The notes: generated by a model from the letters alone, not told the origin. DNA of 64,000 nucleotides from Pseudomonas chlororaphis subsp. piscium (GCF_003850345.1 NZ_CP027707.1:248001-312000); one strand, 5' to 3'. Positions 25,623 through 34,418 are shown, counted from the stretch's first letter. Numbers and translations: made by a program.

Positions 25623-27648
25623 CGTCCTTGCACTTTTCGCACTCTTCGCAGAAAGGCGCGTTGCGTTTGAGGGTGTTGATCTGCGCCGGGGTCAGCAGGG
25701 CGCCGGCTTTGTCGGCATCCGCTTGCTTCAACACGCCGGGCATCAGCGCTGCGGCGCCGGAGCCGCTGCCCGGCGCGCCGCCGGAGTTGACCTTGACCTG
25801 CGGGCCGCTGATGGTCACGCCGCCAGCGTCGAGCTTGATAAAGCTGCCGCCGCCCTTGAGGGTCAGCTCGCTGCCGGCTTCCATCACGACCTTCACCCCG
25901 GCATTGAGGTGGATCTCCTGGCCGGCTTCGATGAACTGCCCGGTGCCGATCTTGATGTGCTGGTTTACGCCGACGGTGAGGTGGTCGCTGGCGCGGGCTT
26001 CGACCTTGCGGTCGGCGTGCACGGTGTGGTGTTCCTCGGCCTTGAACTCGCTGTAGCTATTGGCCTCGACCGTGTCGTGGCGTTCGTTGCCGACGCGGAT
26101 CTTCTGGTCGTGTTCGACGTTCTCGTCCCAGTCGCGCTGGGCGTGCAGGAAGATCTGTTCCTGGCCCTTCTTGTCCTCGATGCGCAGCTCGTTGTAACCG
26201 CCACCGCCAGGGGAACTGAGGGTCTTGAAGGTGCTGCGGGTCTTGTTTGCCGGCAGCTCGTAGGGGACGACGTTTTCCTTGTGGTACAGGCAGCCGCTGA
26301 TCAGCGGCTGGTCGGGGTCGCCCTCGAGGAAGGTCACCAGTACTTCCATGCCGATCCGCGGGATGGCGATGCCGCCGTACTGCGCCCCGGCCCAGGCCGA
26401 GGACACGCGCAGCCAGCAGCTGGTCTTGTCGTCCGACTGGCCTTCGCGGTCCCAGTGGAACTGCACCTTGACCCGGCCGTACTGGTCGCAGTGGATTTCT
26501 TCGCCCTTGGGCCCGGTGACCACCGCGCTCTGGCTGCCGAGGATGCGCGGCTTGGGATGCAGCAGAGGCGGCCGGTTGGGCACGTCCCAGGGCGTGGCCT
26601 GGAAGCGGTTGCGGTAACCCTGGTGGAAGTCGTCCTTCAAGGCCGTGGTGTCGCTGGTCACCGACTCTTCCAGCACCTGCGGCTGCTTGCCTTCGTGGAT
26701 GATCTCGGTGAGCAGCCAGAGGTCGTTCCATTGCGCTTTCGGGTGTTCGCTCAGGGCCAGGAAATGCCCGCTGACCAGCAGCGGCTGGTCGCTTTTGCCC
26801 TCGGCCAGGCGGTAGTCGCTGCGGTGGCGTTCCAGGGCGCGCTTGGCCAGGTGCTTGCCGCGCTCGCGATCGACGAAGCGGCCGGGGTAGTCGTAATCCT
26901 CGAGGTCCGGCTTGAGCTCGCTCTTGGCGTCGCTCTCCAGGGTCAGGCGCGGTTTCTCGAAGTCGTAGTCGCGGCGCGTGGTGCGGCTGGTACGGGCTTC
27001 CAGGCGCAGGTCGAAGCGCTTGATCACCGGGTCGTTGGCGACCATGCCGGAGTCTTGTTGATAGGCCACTGGCGCCAGTTTCGGGAACACCGTCTGGTCA
27101 TCGCCGAAGACGATGGTGTGGCTGTCGGCGCTGTGCTGGAAGTGGTAGTGGATACCTTCTTCCTCGCACAGGCGCTGGATGAAATGCAGGTCCGATTCGT
27201 CGTACTGCACGCAGTAGATGCGCTCGGGATAGATCGAACCCAGCTGGAACTGGTAGGCATTGCTTTGGATGCCGTGTTCTTCGAGGACCTGGCCGATGAT
27301 TTTCGGCACCGTGAGGTTCTGGAAGATACGTTGGTTGATGCGGTGCGCGAGGTAGGCCAGGTGCGGGCGCACGGTCACCGAGTAGCGGGTCAGGCGCTTG
27401 CCGGAATCGCCCTGGGCGACGCGGTAGATCTGCCCGTGGATGCCGGTGCCGTTCTGCGCCAACTGCAGGAAGGCCGGTTTGTGCAGCAGGCTTTCCAGGT
27501 CCAGGGCGGCCTGGGCGCTGACCAGCTCGACCTCGAAGGCAAAGGGCTGGCTGATGGCTTCCCGTCCGGTGAAGGACAGTACCTGGAGGTCGTTGGAAAG
27601 ACCTTCGACGGTCAGGCTGAAGTGGGTCTGATTGGCCGGCGCGAACAT
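25606..27648 (-). CDS. vgrG: VgrG (TssI) type VI secretion spike protein
   Basis: The 680-residue spike protein trimerises at the tip of the Hcp tube. The N-terminal gp27-like half starts HFSLTVEGLSNDLQVLSFTGRE, followed by the gp5-OB part (GPKGEEIHCDQYGRVKVQFHW, QYGGIAIPRIGMEVLVTFLEGD) and a repetitive beta-helix with VGNERHDTVEANSYSEF and HHTVHADRKVEA. The C-terminus is short and Cys-rich (CEECEKCKDGACAI) with no extra effector domain. The ATG at 27648 follows GAGGAACAAGGG. It lies 134 bp after hcp and overlaps the DUF4123 gene. No baseplate or sheath genes are in the window, so this is a satellite island using a main T6SS encoded elsewhere. Confidence 0.95.
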   Translation of the reverse strand: MFAPANQTHFSLTVEGLSNDLQVLSFTGREAISQPFAFEVELVSAQAALDLESLLHKPAFLQLAQNGTGIHGQIYRVAQGDSGKRLTRYSVTVRPHLAYLAHRINQRIFQNLTVPKIIGQVLEEHGIQSNAYQFQLGSIYPERIYCVQYDESDLHFIQRLCEEEGIHYHFQHSADSHTIVFGDDQTVFPKLAPVAYQQDSGMVANDPVIKRFDLRLEARTSRTTRRDYDFEKPRLTLESDAKSELKPDLEDYDYPGRFVDRERGKHLAKRALERHRSDYRLAEGKSDQPLLVSGHFLALSEHPKAQWNDLWLLTEIIHEGKQPQVLEESVTSDTTALKDDFHQGYRNRFQATPWDVPNRPPLLHPKPRILGSQSAVVTGPKGEEIHCDQYGRVKVQFHWDREGQSDDKTSCWLRVSSAWAGAQYGGIAIPRIGMEVLVTFLEGDPDQPLISGCLYHKENVVPYELPANKTRSTFKTLSSPGGGGYNELRIEDKKGQEQIFLHAQRDWDENVEHDQKIRVGNERHDTVEANSYSEFKAEEHHTVHADRKVEARASDHLTVGVNQHIKIGTGQFIEAGQEIHLNAGVKVVMEAGSELTLKGGGSFIKLDAGGVTISGPQVKVNSGGAPGSGSGAAALMPGVLKQADADKAGALLTPAQINTLKRNAPFCEECEKCKDGACAI

Positions 27649-27782
27649 CCCTTGTTCCTCGTGCAGTACTGCCGCGTGGGTCGAGCCCGGGGCCGGGCGC
27701 CGACGAACGCAAGAAATCCCTTATGGCGTAAACAACATCGACCAGCAGAGCTGGCCGATGTTGGTGTAACGGTCGGCCGGAC

Positions 27783-28301
27783 TTAGCCCGCGACCGGGGA
27801 ACGCCAGTCGTCGGAACCGGAAGTACCGGAGACTTCGTGGGTCCAGGTGATTTTGCGGTAGGTGAAGTGCACGTCTTCCAGGTGGGTGAAGTGCGAGTTC
27901 GATGGGTCCTGGCAGTTGTGCATGTAGTCTTTGATGTCGACGATGATCGCGTCTTCCAGGGTGGTGGTGTAGTAGTGCTCCTGGGTGCCGGCAGCGGAGG
28001 TGCGGTACCACTGGATTTCGATCTTGGTCAGACGCTCACCGGAGGTCAGGGCAGCCAGCAGCAGTGGCGAAGCCTTGTCGAATACTTTGGTGATGACTAC
28101 GGGTTTGTGCACGCGCTGGCCGGTTGGCTGGCCGGACTGCGGGTCACGCGGGATGATCACTTCGTGCTGGAAACCCTGAACCATGACCTGGTCTTCGTGG
28201 CCTTCCTGATAGGTGTTGCCAACGGAGTCAGCGGTGAAGGCACCGGCGGTGATCAGACCTTGTTTGGTGCCGGTGATGGACATATACGCTGGTGTAGCCA
28301 T
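27783..28301 (-). CDS. hcp: Hcp type VI secretion tube protein
   Basis: This 172-residue Hcp-family protein forms the hexameric inner tube. Typical features are MATPAYMSITGTKQGLITAG at the start, then HEVIIPRDPQSGQPTGQRVHKPV and the ITWTHEVSGTSGSDDWRSP end found in Hcp of the Hcp1-2 type. The ATG at 28301 has AGGAGAG upstream; a longer reading starts in the untranslated leader. It is the first gene of the minus-strand operon hcp-vgrG-DUF4123-rhs-immunity. A sigma-54-like promoter lies 70-86 bp upstream. Confidence 0.95.
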   Translation of the reverse strand: MATPAYMSITGTKQGLITAGAFTADSVGNTYQEGHEDQVMVQGFQHEVIIPRDPQSGQPTGQRVHKPVVITKVFDKASPLLLAALTSGERLTKIEIQWYRTSAAGTQEHYYTTTLEDAIIVDIKDYMHNCQDPSNSHFTHLEDVHFTYRKITWTHEVSGTSGSDDWRSPVAG

Positions 28302-28370
28302 GGATGCTCTCCTTGCTAAAAAATAAAGGTGCCCGGTGGGACGAATCGCCCGGTTGGGTGCCCAGGTAGA

Positions 28371-28387
28371 TATCAAGGAGCGTGCCA
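28371..28387 (-). promoter_or_regulatory. Sigma-54-like -24/-12 promoter of hcp
   Basis: The minus-strand string TGGCACGCTCCTTGATA matches the RpoN consensus TGGCAC-N5-TTGC except for A in place of the final C. It is 70 bp before the hcp start, leaving a ~60-nt leader. RpoN control of hcp-type operons is known in pseudomonads. Confidence 0.65.
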
Positions 28388-28472
28388 GGAGCTGGAAGCG
28401 CCTTATGGATCAAGGGCTTCAGGTGATTTTGGAAATCGGTGAAAGGATTTCCCGGGCGAAAGCCGCTGAAAG

Positions 28473-28595
28473 TGCGCAACTTCTTGCGCAGTGCTGTGCA
28501 AGAAGTTGCGCACTCGGCTGTATGGCATGGTTTATAAGGCCCTTGAGCATCTGCTCACAGAGTTATCCACAGTCCAGTGCGCAAGAAGTTGCGCA
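28473..28595. promoter_or_regulatory. Three 18-bp palindromes, candidate enhancer sites for a sigma-54 activator
   Basis: TGCGCAACTTCTTGCGCA at 28473-28490, TGTGCAAGAAGTTGCGCA at 28495-28512 and TGCGCAAGAAGTTGCGCA at 28578-28595 share TGCGCAA-N4-TTGCGCA. Centres are 22 and 83 bp apart, close to whole helical turns, and 85-225 bp upstream of the -24/-12 element, as for bacterial enhancer-binding proteins. No T-run follows, so a terminator is unlikely. Confidence 0.6.
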
Positions 28596-28613
28596 TAATG
28601 GCCATGGGCCTTG

Positions 28614-29843
28614 TCAGGCGGAGGTCGAGGTGCTTCCCGTGGGTATCGGTTGTGGCGCCACGGTTGTCGACTGCGACTCCCGGTAGCTGGAGGGGCTGAA
28701 TACCCGGGTCAGCACCAGCATGGCCAGCACGGTCAGGATCAGTACCCACCAGGCGCTGATGAAGCTGCCGGTGAGTTCCCGCAGCCAGCCGGTCATCCAC
28801 GGCGACACGGCGTTGATCAGGAACCCCACCCCTTGCACGAAGGCCGTCAGTTGCCCGGCTTCCCGTGGGTCGCGACGGTGGTCGAGGGTAAGGATCAGGC
28901 TCAGGGCGAAACAGGCGCCGAGGCCGAAGCCGATCAGCGCCACCCACAGCTGTGGGGCCTGCAGCGGCCACAGCACCAGGCCGCCGAAACCCAGGGCCTG
29001 GGCGCTCAGGCTGATGGCGAGCAATGGCCGGCGGTCGTTCTGGCGCTGCGCCAGGGCAGGCATCAACAGCGCGGCGATGACCTGGAAGATGGTCATGAAC
29101 GCCAGCAGCGAGCCGCTCTGGGTCGCGCTCCAGCCCAACTGCAGGTAATAGGCCGGCAGCCAGGCGACCATGCTCATGTAGCCGCAGTTGACCAGGCCGA
29201 AGTACAGCGCCAGCAACCAGGCCCGACGGTTGCGCCACAGGCTGATGGAAGGGGCGTTGAGGCGCTGCCCCGGCCCGGCGAAAGGCAGCAGCCACCACAA
29301 CAGCAACGCCGCCAGCGCTGGCAGCAACCACACGCCGAGCCCCGCCTGCCAGTGGGCGAAGTGCGTGGCCACATGCGGGCTGAGCAGCGCCGCGAGGCCG
29401 CCACCGCCCATCAGCGAAGCCGAATAAATGCCCATGGCCAAGGCCACCCGCTGCTGGAACTGGCGCTTGATCAGCGCCGGCACCAGCGCCTGGATCAAGG
29501 CCACGCCGGCACCGCCAAGCAGGGCGGTAGCGAGCAGGGCGCTGGCCTGGTTGCAGAGCAACCGCGCCAGGCAGGCGCAGAGGATCATCAACAGGCCGAG
29601 GGCGACGCCGCGCCGTTCTCCCAGGCGGGCTTCCAGGCGCACCCCGAGCAAGGCCACCAGGCCCATGCAGACCACCGGCAGGCTGGTGAGCCAGGCACTG
29701 CTCTGGAAGCTCATGCCGGTGGCGCCACGAATCTCCATCAGCAACGGGCTGATGGAACTGATGATCGGCCGCAGATTGAGCCCCAGGGCGATCAGCAGGG
29801 CCCAGCCGCCGAGGCGGCGCAGGCGCGACTCAGCGAGCGGCAT
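28614..29843 (-). CDS. MFS transporter of the CynX/NimT family
   Basis: This inner-membrane carrier has 409 residues and about 12 hydrophobic segments. The N-terminus LIALGLNLRPIISSISPLLMEI is characteristic of the CynX/NimT branch (cyanate or nitroimidazole transport annotations), and GVRLEARLGERRGVALGLLM gives the loop 2-3 motif. It overlaps the upstream deaminase gene by 14 bp and so is co-transcribed with it. The substrate is unknown; a purine, pyrimidine or their degradation products would fit the neighbour. Confidence 0.85.
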   Translation of the reverse strand: MPLAESRLRRLGGWALLIALGLNLRPIISSISPLLMEIRGATGMSFQSSAWLTSLPVVCMGLVALLGVRLEARLGERRGVALGLLMILCACLARLLCNQASALLATALLGGAGVALIQALVPALIKRQFQQRVALAMGIYSASLMGGGGLAALLSPHVATHFAHWQAGLGVWLLPALAALLLWWLLPFAGPGQRLNAPSISLWRNRRAWLLALYFGLVNCGYMSMVAWLPAYYLQLGWSATQSGSLLAFMTIFQVIAALLMPALAQRQNDRRPLLAISLSAQALGFGGLVLWPLQAPQLWVALIGFGLGACFALSLILTLDHRRDPREAGQLTAFVQGVGFLINAVSPWMTGWLRELTGSFISAWWVLILTVLAMLVLTRVFSPSSYRESQSTTVAPQPIPTGSTSTSA

Positions 29844-30291
29844 GACGGGCCTGCCAGTCGCGGTAGATCTCGTTCATCGCCGCTTGTGGCAGGTGTTGCA
29901 CCGGCAAGCGCTGGGCCGTCAGGGGCTGGGCCAATTGTTCGTAGATCGCCGCCGTGGACAGGCCGAAGGGCGCGGCGCTGGCGTTGTCCGCGGCGAACAC
30001 CGCGCGCGCCACACCGCACAGATACATGGCGCTCAAACACATGGGGCAGGGTTGGCCGCTGGCATAGATCACGCAGCCGTCCAGGCGTGGGCCGAGCTGC
30101 TGGCTGGCGACCCGGATGGCCAGCAGTTCGGCGTGGGCGGTGGGGTCCTGGCTCAGGTGGATCTGGTTGACCGTTTCGGCCAGCACCTGGCCGTCGTGCA
30201 CCAGTACCGCGCCGAATGGCCGGCCACCGGCCGCGACGTTTTGCCGGGCCAGTTCGACGGCGCGTTGCAGGTAATCCTGATCGTCTTTCAT
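29830..30291 (-). CDS. Nucleoside/guanine deaminase-family protein
   Basis: The 153-residue zinc enzyme has the cytidine-deaminase fold. Zinc-binding and catalytic motifs are clear: HAELLAIR (HAE) and PCPMCLSAMYLCG (PCxxC). Length and the GGRPFGAVLV start resemble guanine deaminase (GuaD type) and related deaminases rather than TadA. It is cytosolic. The ATG at 30291 follows AAGGAGCCCCC. It is co-transcribed with the MFS gene, suggesting joint handling of a nitrogenous base. Exact substrate cannot be assigned. Confidence 0.85.
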   Translation of the reverse strand: MKDDQDYLQRAVELARQNVAAGGRPFGAVLVHDGQVLAETVNQIHLSQDPTAHAELLAIRVASQQLGPRLDGCVIYASGQPCPMCLSAMYLCGVARAVFAADNASAAPFGLSTAAIYEQLAQPLTAQRLPVQHLPQAAMNEIYRDWQARHAAR

Positions 30292-30312
30292 GGGGGCTCC
30301 TTGAGGCAGAAG

Positions 30313-30972
30313 TCAGGACGCGCCGGCGTCCCGCAGCAGTTTGGCGATGGCGGTCTGGCCGCGTTTTTCCGCCTGTTGCAGAGGGCTCAGGCCAGCGTTG
30401 TCCGGCAGGTTCAGGTCGGCGCCGGCGGCGATCAACTGAGCGACTATCTGCTGGTGCGCCGGGCCGCCATCGGCCAGCACTATGGCTTCCATCAGGCAGG
30501 TCCAGCCCAGGCGATTGACGTGGTCGAGGTCGACACCGGCCTTGATCAGCAGGCGCACGGTGTCGACATGCCCACGCTCGCAGGCCGGGATCAGCGCGGT
30601 GCCGCCGTAGCGATTGGTGCTTTTCAGGTCGGCGCCATGGGCCAGGGTCAGTTGCAGGATCGCATTACGTCCGCTGGCGCCGGCCAGCAGGTAGGGGCTG
30701 TCGTGGATCAGGTTCTTCTGGTTGACGTCGGCGCCGGCCTCGATCAGCGCCCGGGCGATCTCGACCTGGTTGGCGGCGGTGGCCAGCAGCAACGGGCTGC
30801 TGCCGTCCAGGCCGCGCACATTGACGTCCGCGCCTTGCCGCAGCAGCGTCTGCACCTTGGGCAACTGCCCGTCGCGGACCGCTTCGAGCAGCTCGTTATC
30901 CTTTGCCATCACCACCCCCACCACGAACAGACAGATCGCCAGGACAGCGTGTTTGCAAGACAGGTAACGCAT
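30313..30972 (-). CDS. Exported ankyrin-repeat protein
   Basis: This 219-residue protein has a signal peptide (MRYLSCKHAVLAICLFVVGVVMA) and five or so ankyrin repeats: GADVNVRGLDGSSPLLLATAAN, GADVNQKNLIHDSPYLLAGASG, GADLKSTNRYGGTALIPACERG, GVDLDHVNRLGWTCLMEAI and GADLNLPDNAGLSPLQQAEKRG. It probably acts in the periplasm as a protein-binding scaffold. The start at 30972 (MRYLSCKH) is supported by AGGGAGCC upstream; the longer frame crosses the divergent promoter. It is 21 bp upstream of the deaminase gene and divergent from a LysR gene. Confidence 0.82.
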   Translation of the reverse strand: MRYLSCKHAVLAICLFVVGVVMAKDNELLEAVRDGQLPKVQTLLRQGADVNVRGLDGSSPLLLATAANQVEIARALIEAGADVNQKNLIHDSPYLLAGASGRNAILQLTLAHGADLKSTNRYGGTALIPACERGHVDTVRLLIKAGVDLDHVNRLGWTCLMEAIVLADGGPAHQQIVAQLIAAGADLNLPDNAGLSPLQQAEKRGQTAIAKLLRDAGAS

Positions 30973-31081
30973 GGCATCAGGCTCCCTGTGCGGTAAATGA
31001 ACGCCGAGTATGGTCAGGTCCTGATGTATTCTGAAATTAAATATAATCATGCCAATCAGTGGCATTAAGAATGGTACTGCC

Positions 31082-31939
31082 ATGTTCGATCCTGTGCTGC
31101 TGCGCAGTTTTGTCGCCGTCGTCGATTGCGCCAACTTCACCCGCGCCGCCGAGCGCCTGCACCTCACCCAGTCCACCGTCAGCCAGCAGGTGCGTCGGCT
31201 GGAGGAGAGCCTGGACTGCCAGTTGCTCGACCGCGACCAGCGCCGGGTGGTGGCCACCGCCGAGGGTGAACGTCTGCTGGGGTATGCGCGGCGCATCCTG
31301 GCCCTCAACGAAGAGGCCAGCGATGTCTTGCTGCATCAGCAGAGCGAAGGCGTGTTGCGCCTTGGAGTGCCGGAAGACTTCGCCGCCGAGCGGCTGATGC
31401 CGTTGTTGTCGCGCTTCGGCCAGGACCATCCCGGCGTGCGCCTGGAGGTCACCAGCGGGCTGGGGCCGGAATTGACCCGTCTCTATCGACGTGGCGAATT
31501 CGACTTGTTGCTGGTCAAGCAGATGGGCGCCAGCGACGACTGCCTGGCGTCCTGGCCGGAGCCCCTGTGCTGGGTCGACAGCCGCGCCACCCCGGCCTTC
31601 GGCCGCGATCCATTGCCGCTGGTGGCCTTCCCGGTGGGCGGGCTGTATCGCCATGAAATGCTCCATCATCTCGAAGTCGGTGGCTGGCGCTGGCGCATCG
31701 GTTACTCCAGCGCCAGCCTGGCCAGTGTCTGCTCGGCGGTGGCGGCGGGGCTGGGCATCAGCCTGCTGCCGGTGCGGGTGGTGGCCGCCGGGCACCGCAT
31801 GCTCGATGGCGCAAGCGGTTTGCCAGACATCCAGGGCGTGCGCCTGGCGCTGTACGGCCGCAGCGGCCTGAGCCGCGCGGGCAAGGCCCTGGAAAACCAG
31901 CTGCTGGCGCTGTGCGAGAGCCAGGCACTGAAGCTCTGA
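31082..31939 (+). CDS. LysR-family transcriptional regulator
   Basis: The 285-residue regulator has an N-terminal HTH (LLRSFVAVVDCANFTRAAERL, then HLTQSTVSQQVRRLEESL) and an effector-binding domain with VLRLGVPEDFAAERLMPLL. The start is the ATG at 31082 (MFDPVLLRSF). It is divergent from the ankyrin-deaminase-MFS operon (109-bp gap), its likely target. Sequence resembles regulators of the IciA/ArgP-type subgroup only loosely; effector unknown. Confidence 0.88.
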   Translation: MFDPVLLRSFVAVVDCANFTRAAERLHLTQSTVSQQVRRLEESLDCQLLDRDQRRVVATAEGERLLGYARRILALNEEASDVLLHQQSEGVLRLGVPEDFAAERLMPLLSRFGQDHPGVRLEVTSGLGPELTRLYRRGEFDLLLVKQMGASDDCLASWPEPLCWVDSRATPAFGRDPLPLVAFPVGGLYRHEMLHHLEVGGWRWRIGYSSASLASVCSAVAAGLGISLLPVRVVAAGHRMLDGASGLPDIQGVRLALYGRSGLSRAGKALENQLLALCESQALKL

Positions 31940-32314
31940 ACACCCTGTCCAGGGTTCGCCGAGCAGGCGCGCTTTACCGGGTGCGCCTGGTCCCTTGATC
32001 GACGTCTGGTTGGTCTCTTTTATTTCGCCATTGCTATCGCATCGCCCCGGTTTTGCCGTGGCGATGCAATGCCTTTGACGAATATTTTCAATGCTCGCAA
32101 AGCATGGCCTTTTGACTCCTTCCCTGCAGCCCTTGATCCGCGCGGCCTGGCGCGAGATGGCGGCTTTAAATATGCGATTTCGATCTATCCATAACTTCAA
32201 AGATTACTTTCGGAGATAAGTGTCTGGCGCCAATCATTCAGCCCTCGACGCTGCTCCAGGGGAGTTCGCAGGTGCGGGTCGGGTTATTCGCTAAAGACTG
32301 TAGGGAGTTAATCA
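31940..32314. other. Intergenic region upstream of tonB
   Basis: 375 bp without a gene. It contains AT-rich strings (acgaatattttcaatgctcgc near 32080; ttaaatatgcgatttcgatc near 32165) that could hold the tonB promoter, and the ribosome-binding site TAGGGAG at 32302. No Fur box can be claimed by eye. Confidence 0.4.
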
Positions 32315-33124
32315 ATGGGCAATGTCCAGACCGCCGCCAGTGCACATGAGGTGCTGTGGCGTCAGGCACCGAGCGGCGATTTGGTCGATCTCGGCCGGCC
32401 GCATCGCTTGCCGTTGGGCCAGTTGCGTTTGCAGAAGGCACCCAAGGCCGGGCTGCGGCGGCGCGAGGCGATCGCCCTCGGGGTGATCGCCCTGGTCTTG
32501 CACGGTGCGGTGATCTACTGGATCAGTCAGAAGCCGACCCCGGTATTGCCGATCGTGCCGCCGGAAATTCCGCCGATGACCATCGAGTTTTCCCGGCCGG
32601 CGCCGCCGGTGGTCGAACCGCCGCCACCGCAGCCGGTACAACCGGTGGTGGAGCCGCCACCGCCGGTGGAGGACGAACTGGCGGTCAAGCCGCCACCGCC
32701 CAAGCCGATCCCCAAGCCGAAACCGGTCCCCAAGCCTGAGCCCAAGCCGGCGCCGAAACCGGTCCAGCAACAGCCCGCGCCGCCACAACCGGCCGCGCCT
32801 GTCGCCGCTCCGGCACCGCCCGCGCCACCGGCCCCGGCGCCCGTGACCCCGGCTTCGGCGAACGCCGCGTACTTGAAGAACCCGGCGCCGGAATATCCGT
32901 CGCTGGCCCAGCGTCGCGGTTGGGAAGGCACGGTGCTGCTGCGGGTGCATGTACTGGCCAGTGGCAAGCCCGGCGAGATCCAGATTCAGAAAAGCAGCGG
33001 TCGCCAGCAACTCGACGACGCCGCGTTATCGGCAGTCAAGCGTTGGAGCTTCGTGCCGGCCAAGCAGGGTGATGTCGCCCAGGACGGCTGGGTCAGCGTA
33101 CCCATCGATTTCAAGATTCATTGA
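32315..33124 (+). CDS. tonB: TonB energy-transducing protein
   Basis: This 269-residue inner-membrane protein spans the periplasm and passes energy to outer-membrane receptors. It has one membrane segment (~residues 52-69, AIALGVIALVLHGAVIYWIS), a long Pro-rich spacer (PPPPQPVQPVVEPPPP and KPIPKPKPVPKPEPKPAPKP, ~85-185), and a C-terminal TonB domain (NPAPEYPSLAQRRGWEGTV, then SSGRQQLDDAALSAVKRWSF). The start follows TAGGGAGTTAATCA. It heads an operon with exbB and exbD. A ~50-residue cytosolic N-terminal extension before the membrane helix is typical of Pseudomonas TonB. Confidence 0.93.
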   Translation: MGNVQTAASAHEVLWRQAPSGDLVDLGRPHRLPLGQLRLQKAPKAGLRRREAIALGVIALVLHGAVIYWISQKPTPVLPIVPPEIPPMTIEFSRPAPPVVEPPPPQPVQPVVEPPPPVEDELAVKPPPPKPIPKPKPVPKPEPKPAPKPVQQQPAPPQPAAPVAAPAPPAPPAPAPVTPASANAAYLKNPAPEYPSLAQRRGWEGTVLLRVHVLASGKPGEIQIQKSSGRQQLDDAALSAVKRWSFVPAKQGDVAQDGWVSVPIDFKIH

Positions 33125-33137
33125 GCCTGCGCCAGGC

Positions 33138-33165
33138 GCTATCGCGAGCACGCTCGCTCTTACAA
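33138..33165. repeat. Degenerate REP element
   Basis: ctatcgcgagcacgctcgctcttac lies between tonB and exbB and resembles the REP core with several changes. Confidence 0.5.
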
Positions 33166-33187
33166 GGGTTATACAGAGGGACACATC

Positions 33188-33913
33188 ATGAGTTTATTGG
33201 CATCTCCACTCGAATCCATCGAAAGCGCGGTGATCTGGCTGCTGGTGGTGTTTTCCGTGGCCACCTGGGGCCTGGCCTTGCTCAAGGGCGCGCAGTTCGC
33301 CCGTCTCAAGGCCCAGGATCGCAAGTTCCATAAACAGTTCTGGGCCGCCTCCAGCCTCGACTCGGCGGCCGAATTCAGCGAAACCCAGCCCGGCGCCGCC
33401 GCTCGCGTGGCCCAAGCCGGTTATGCGGCGATCCAGGTCGGCGAGGCGCCCCATGCGGCGGACCTGAGCCAGGCGATCAATCATCAGGACCGCCTGGAGC
33501 GCGCCCTGCGCCAGCAGATCGTCCGTGAGCGGCGTTCGCTGGAAACCGGCCTGGCGGTGGTCGCCAGTATCGGCAGTACTTCGCCCTTCATCGGCCTGTT
33601 CGGCACCGTGTGGGGGATCATGGAAGCCCTGAAAGGCATCAGCGCGGCGGGCTCGGCGAGCCTGGAAACCGTGGCCGGGCCGATCGGTGCGGCATTGGTC
33701 GCCACCGGCGTGGGGATCGCCGTCGCGGTACCGGCGGTGCTGGTTTACAACTACTTCCTGCGGCGCCTGAAGCTGACCGCCGCCGACCTGGATGACTTCG
33801 CCCATGATTTCTACAGCCTGGCGCAGAAGAGTTCGTTCCGCGTGCTGATCCACCCGGCCGCGCACAAGGCCGCGGCCCAGGGCAGCGCACAGAAAGTGAA
33901 GGAGGCGTCCTGA
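33188..33913 (+). CDS. exbB: ExbB proton-channel subunit
   Basis: The 241-residue membrane protein of the MotA/TolQ/ExbB family forms the proton channel with ExbD. Three membrane helices are seen: VIWLLVVFSVATWGLALLKG (~15-34), GLAVVASIGSTSPFIGLFGTVWGIM (~120-144) and VATGVGIAVAVPAVLVYNYFL (~175-195). The conserved GLFGTVWGIMEAL motif is present. A 63-bp gap with a decayed REP copy separates it from tonB, and 1 bp separates it from exbD. Confidence 0.93.
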   Translation: MSLLASPLESIESAVIWLLVVFSVATWGLALLKGAQFARLKAQDRKFHKQFWAASSLDSAAEFSETQPGAAARVAQAGYAAIQVGEAPHAADLSQAINHQDRLERALRQQIVRERRSLETGLAVVASIGSTSPFIGLFGTVWGIMEALKGISAAGSASLETVAGPIGAALVATGVGIAVAVPAVLVYNYFLRRLKLTAADLDDFAHDFYSLAQKSSFRVLIHPAAHKAAAQGSAQKVKEAS

Positions 33914-33914
33914 T

Positions 33915-34316
33915 ATGGCCTTCTCGACCCAGGACAGCGATGAGGTACTCAGCGAGATCAACGTCACGCCGCTGGTGGACGTGATGCTGGTACTGCTGGT
34001 GGTGTTCATCGTCACCGCGCCGCTGCTGACCAACGCGATTCCGATCAACCTGCCCAAGACCGAGGCCGTGGCCCCGGTGGAGCAGAAGGACCCGCTGGTG
34101 GTGAGCATCGACGGCGCCGGCAAACTCTTTATCAACAAAGACGAGATCCAGCCGGACCTTTTGGAAACCAATCTTCAGGCGGCCAAGGCCAAGGACCCGG
34201 AAGTGCGCGTGCAGCTGCAGGCGGACGACGGGGTCAACTACGGCGAAGTGGCCCGTGCCATGGCCTCCATTGAGCGTGCCGGTATCACCAAGCTGTCGGT
34301 GATCACCGCCCGCTGA
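33915..34316 (+). CDS. exbD: ExbD proton-channel subunit
   Basis: This 133-residue ExbD/TolR-family protein has one N-terminal helix after the typical EINVTPLVDVMLVLLVVFIVTAP, in which the Asp of LVDVML is the proton-carrying residue. The periplasmic domain ends in the usual GITKLSVIT. AAGGAGGC precedes the ATG, overlapping the exbB end, so it is coupled to exbB. A rho-independent terminator follows at 34342. Confidence 0.93.
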   Translation: MAFSTQDSDEVLSEINVTPLVDVMLVLLVVFIVTAPLLTNAIPINLPKTEAVAPVEQKDPLVVSIDGAGKLFINKDEIQPDLLETNLQAAKAKDPEVRVQLQADDGVNYGEVARAMASIERAGITKLSVITAR

Positions 34317-34341
34317 CCCAGTGTTGTAGCCACGACTTTTC

Positions 34342-34376
34342 AGGCCGTCTCCTTGGCAGGGTGCGGCCTTTTTTTT
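34342..34376 (+). terminator. Rho-independent terminator after tonB-exbB-exbD
   Basis: Stem AGGCCG/CGGCCT with a 16-base loop, followed by eight T residues, 26 bp after the exbD stop. Confidence 0.75.
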
Positions 34377-34418
34377 GCCTGCGATTTGGCCAGGCGCGGT
34401 TGCCTGGACGGCCGCCAT

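Noticed and set aside
25507..27786. 759-codon open frame on the plus strand opposite vgrG
   Set aside because: Antisense shadow caused by GC-rich codon bias; vgrG on the minus strand has full family motifs and a ribosome-binding site.
28473..28512. Long inverted repeat read as a terminator of the MFS gene
   Set aside because: No T-run on either strand, and a third copy of the half-palindrome at 28578 fits operator sites better.
28563..28571. TTATCCACA, a perfect DnaA-box string upstream of hcp
   Set aside because: A single 9-mer is expected by chance in a genome this size; no other DnaA boxes, AT-rich unwinding region or oriC genes are nearby.
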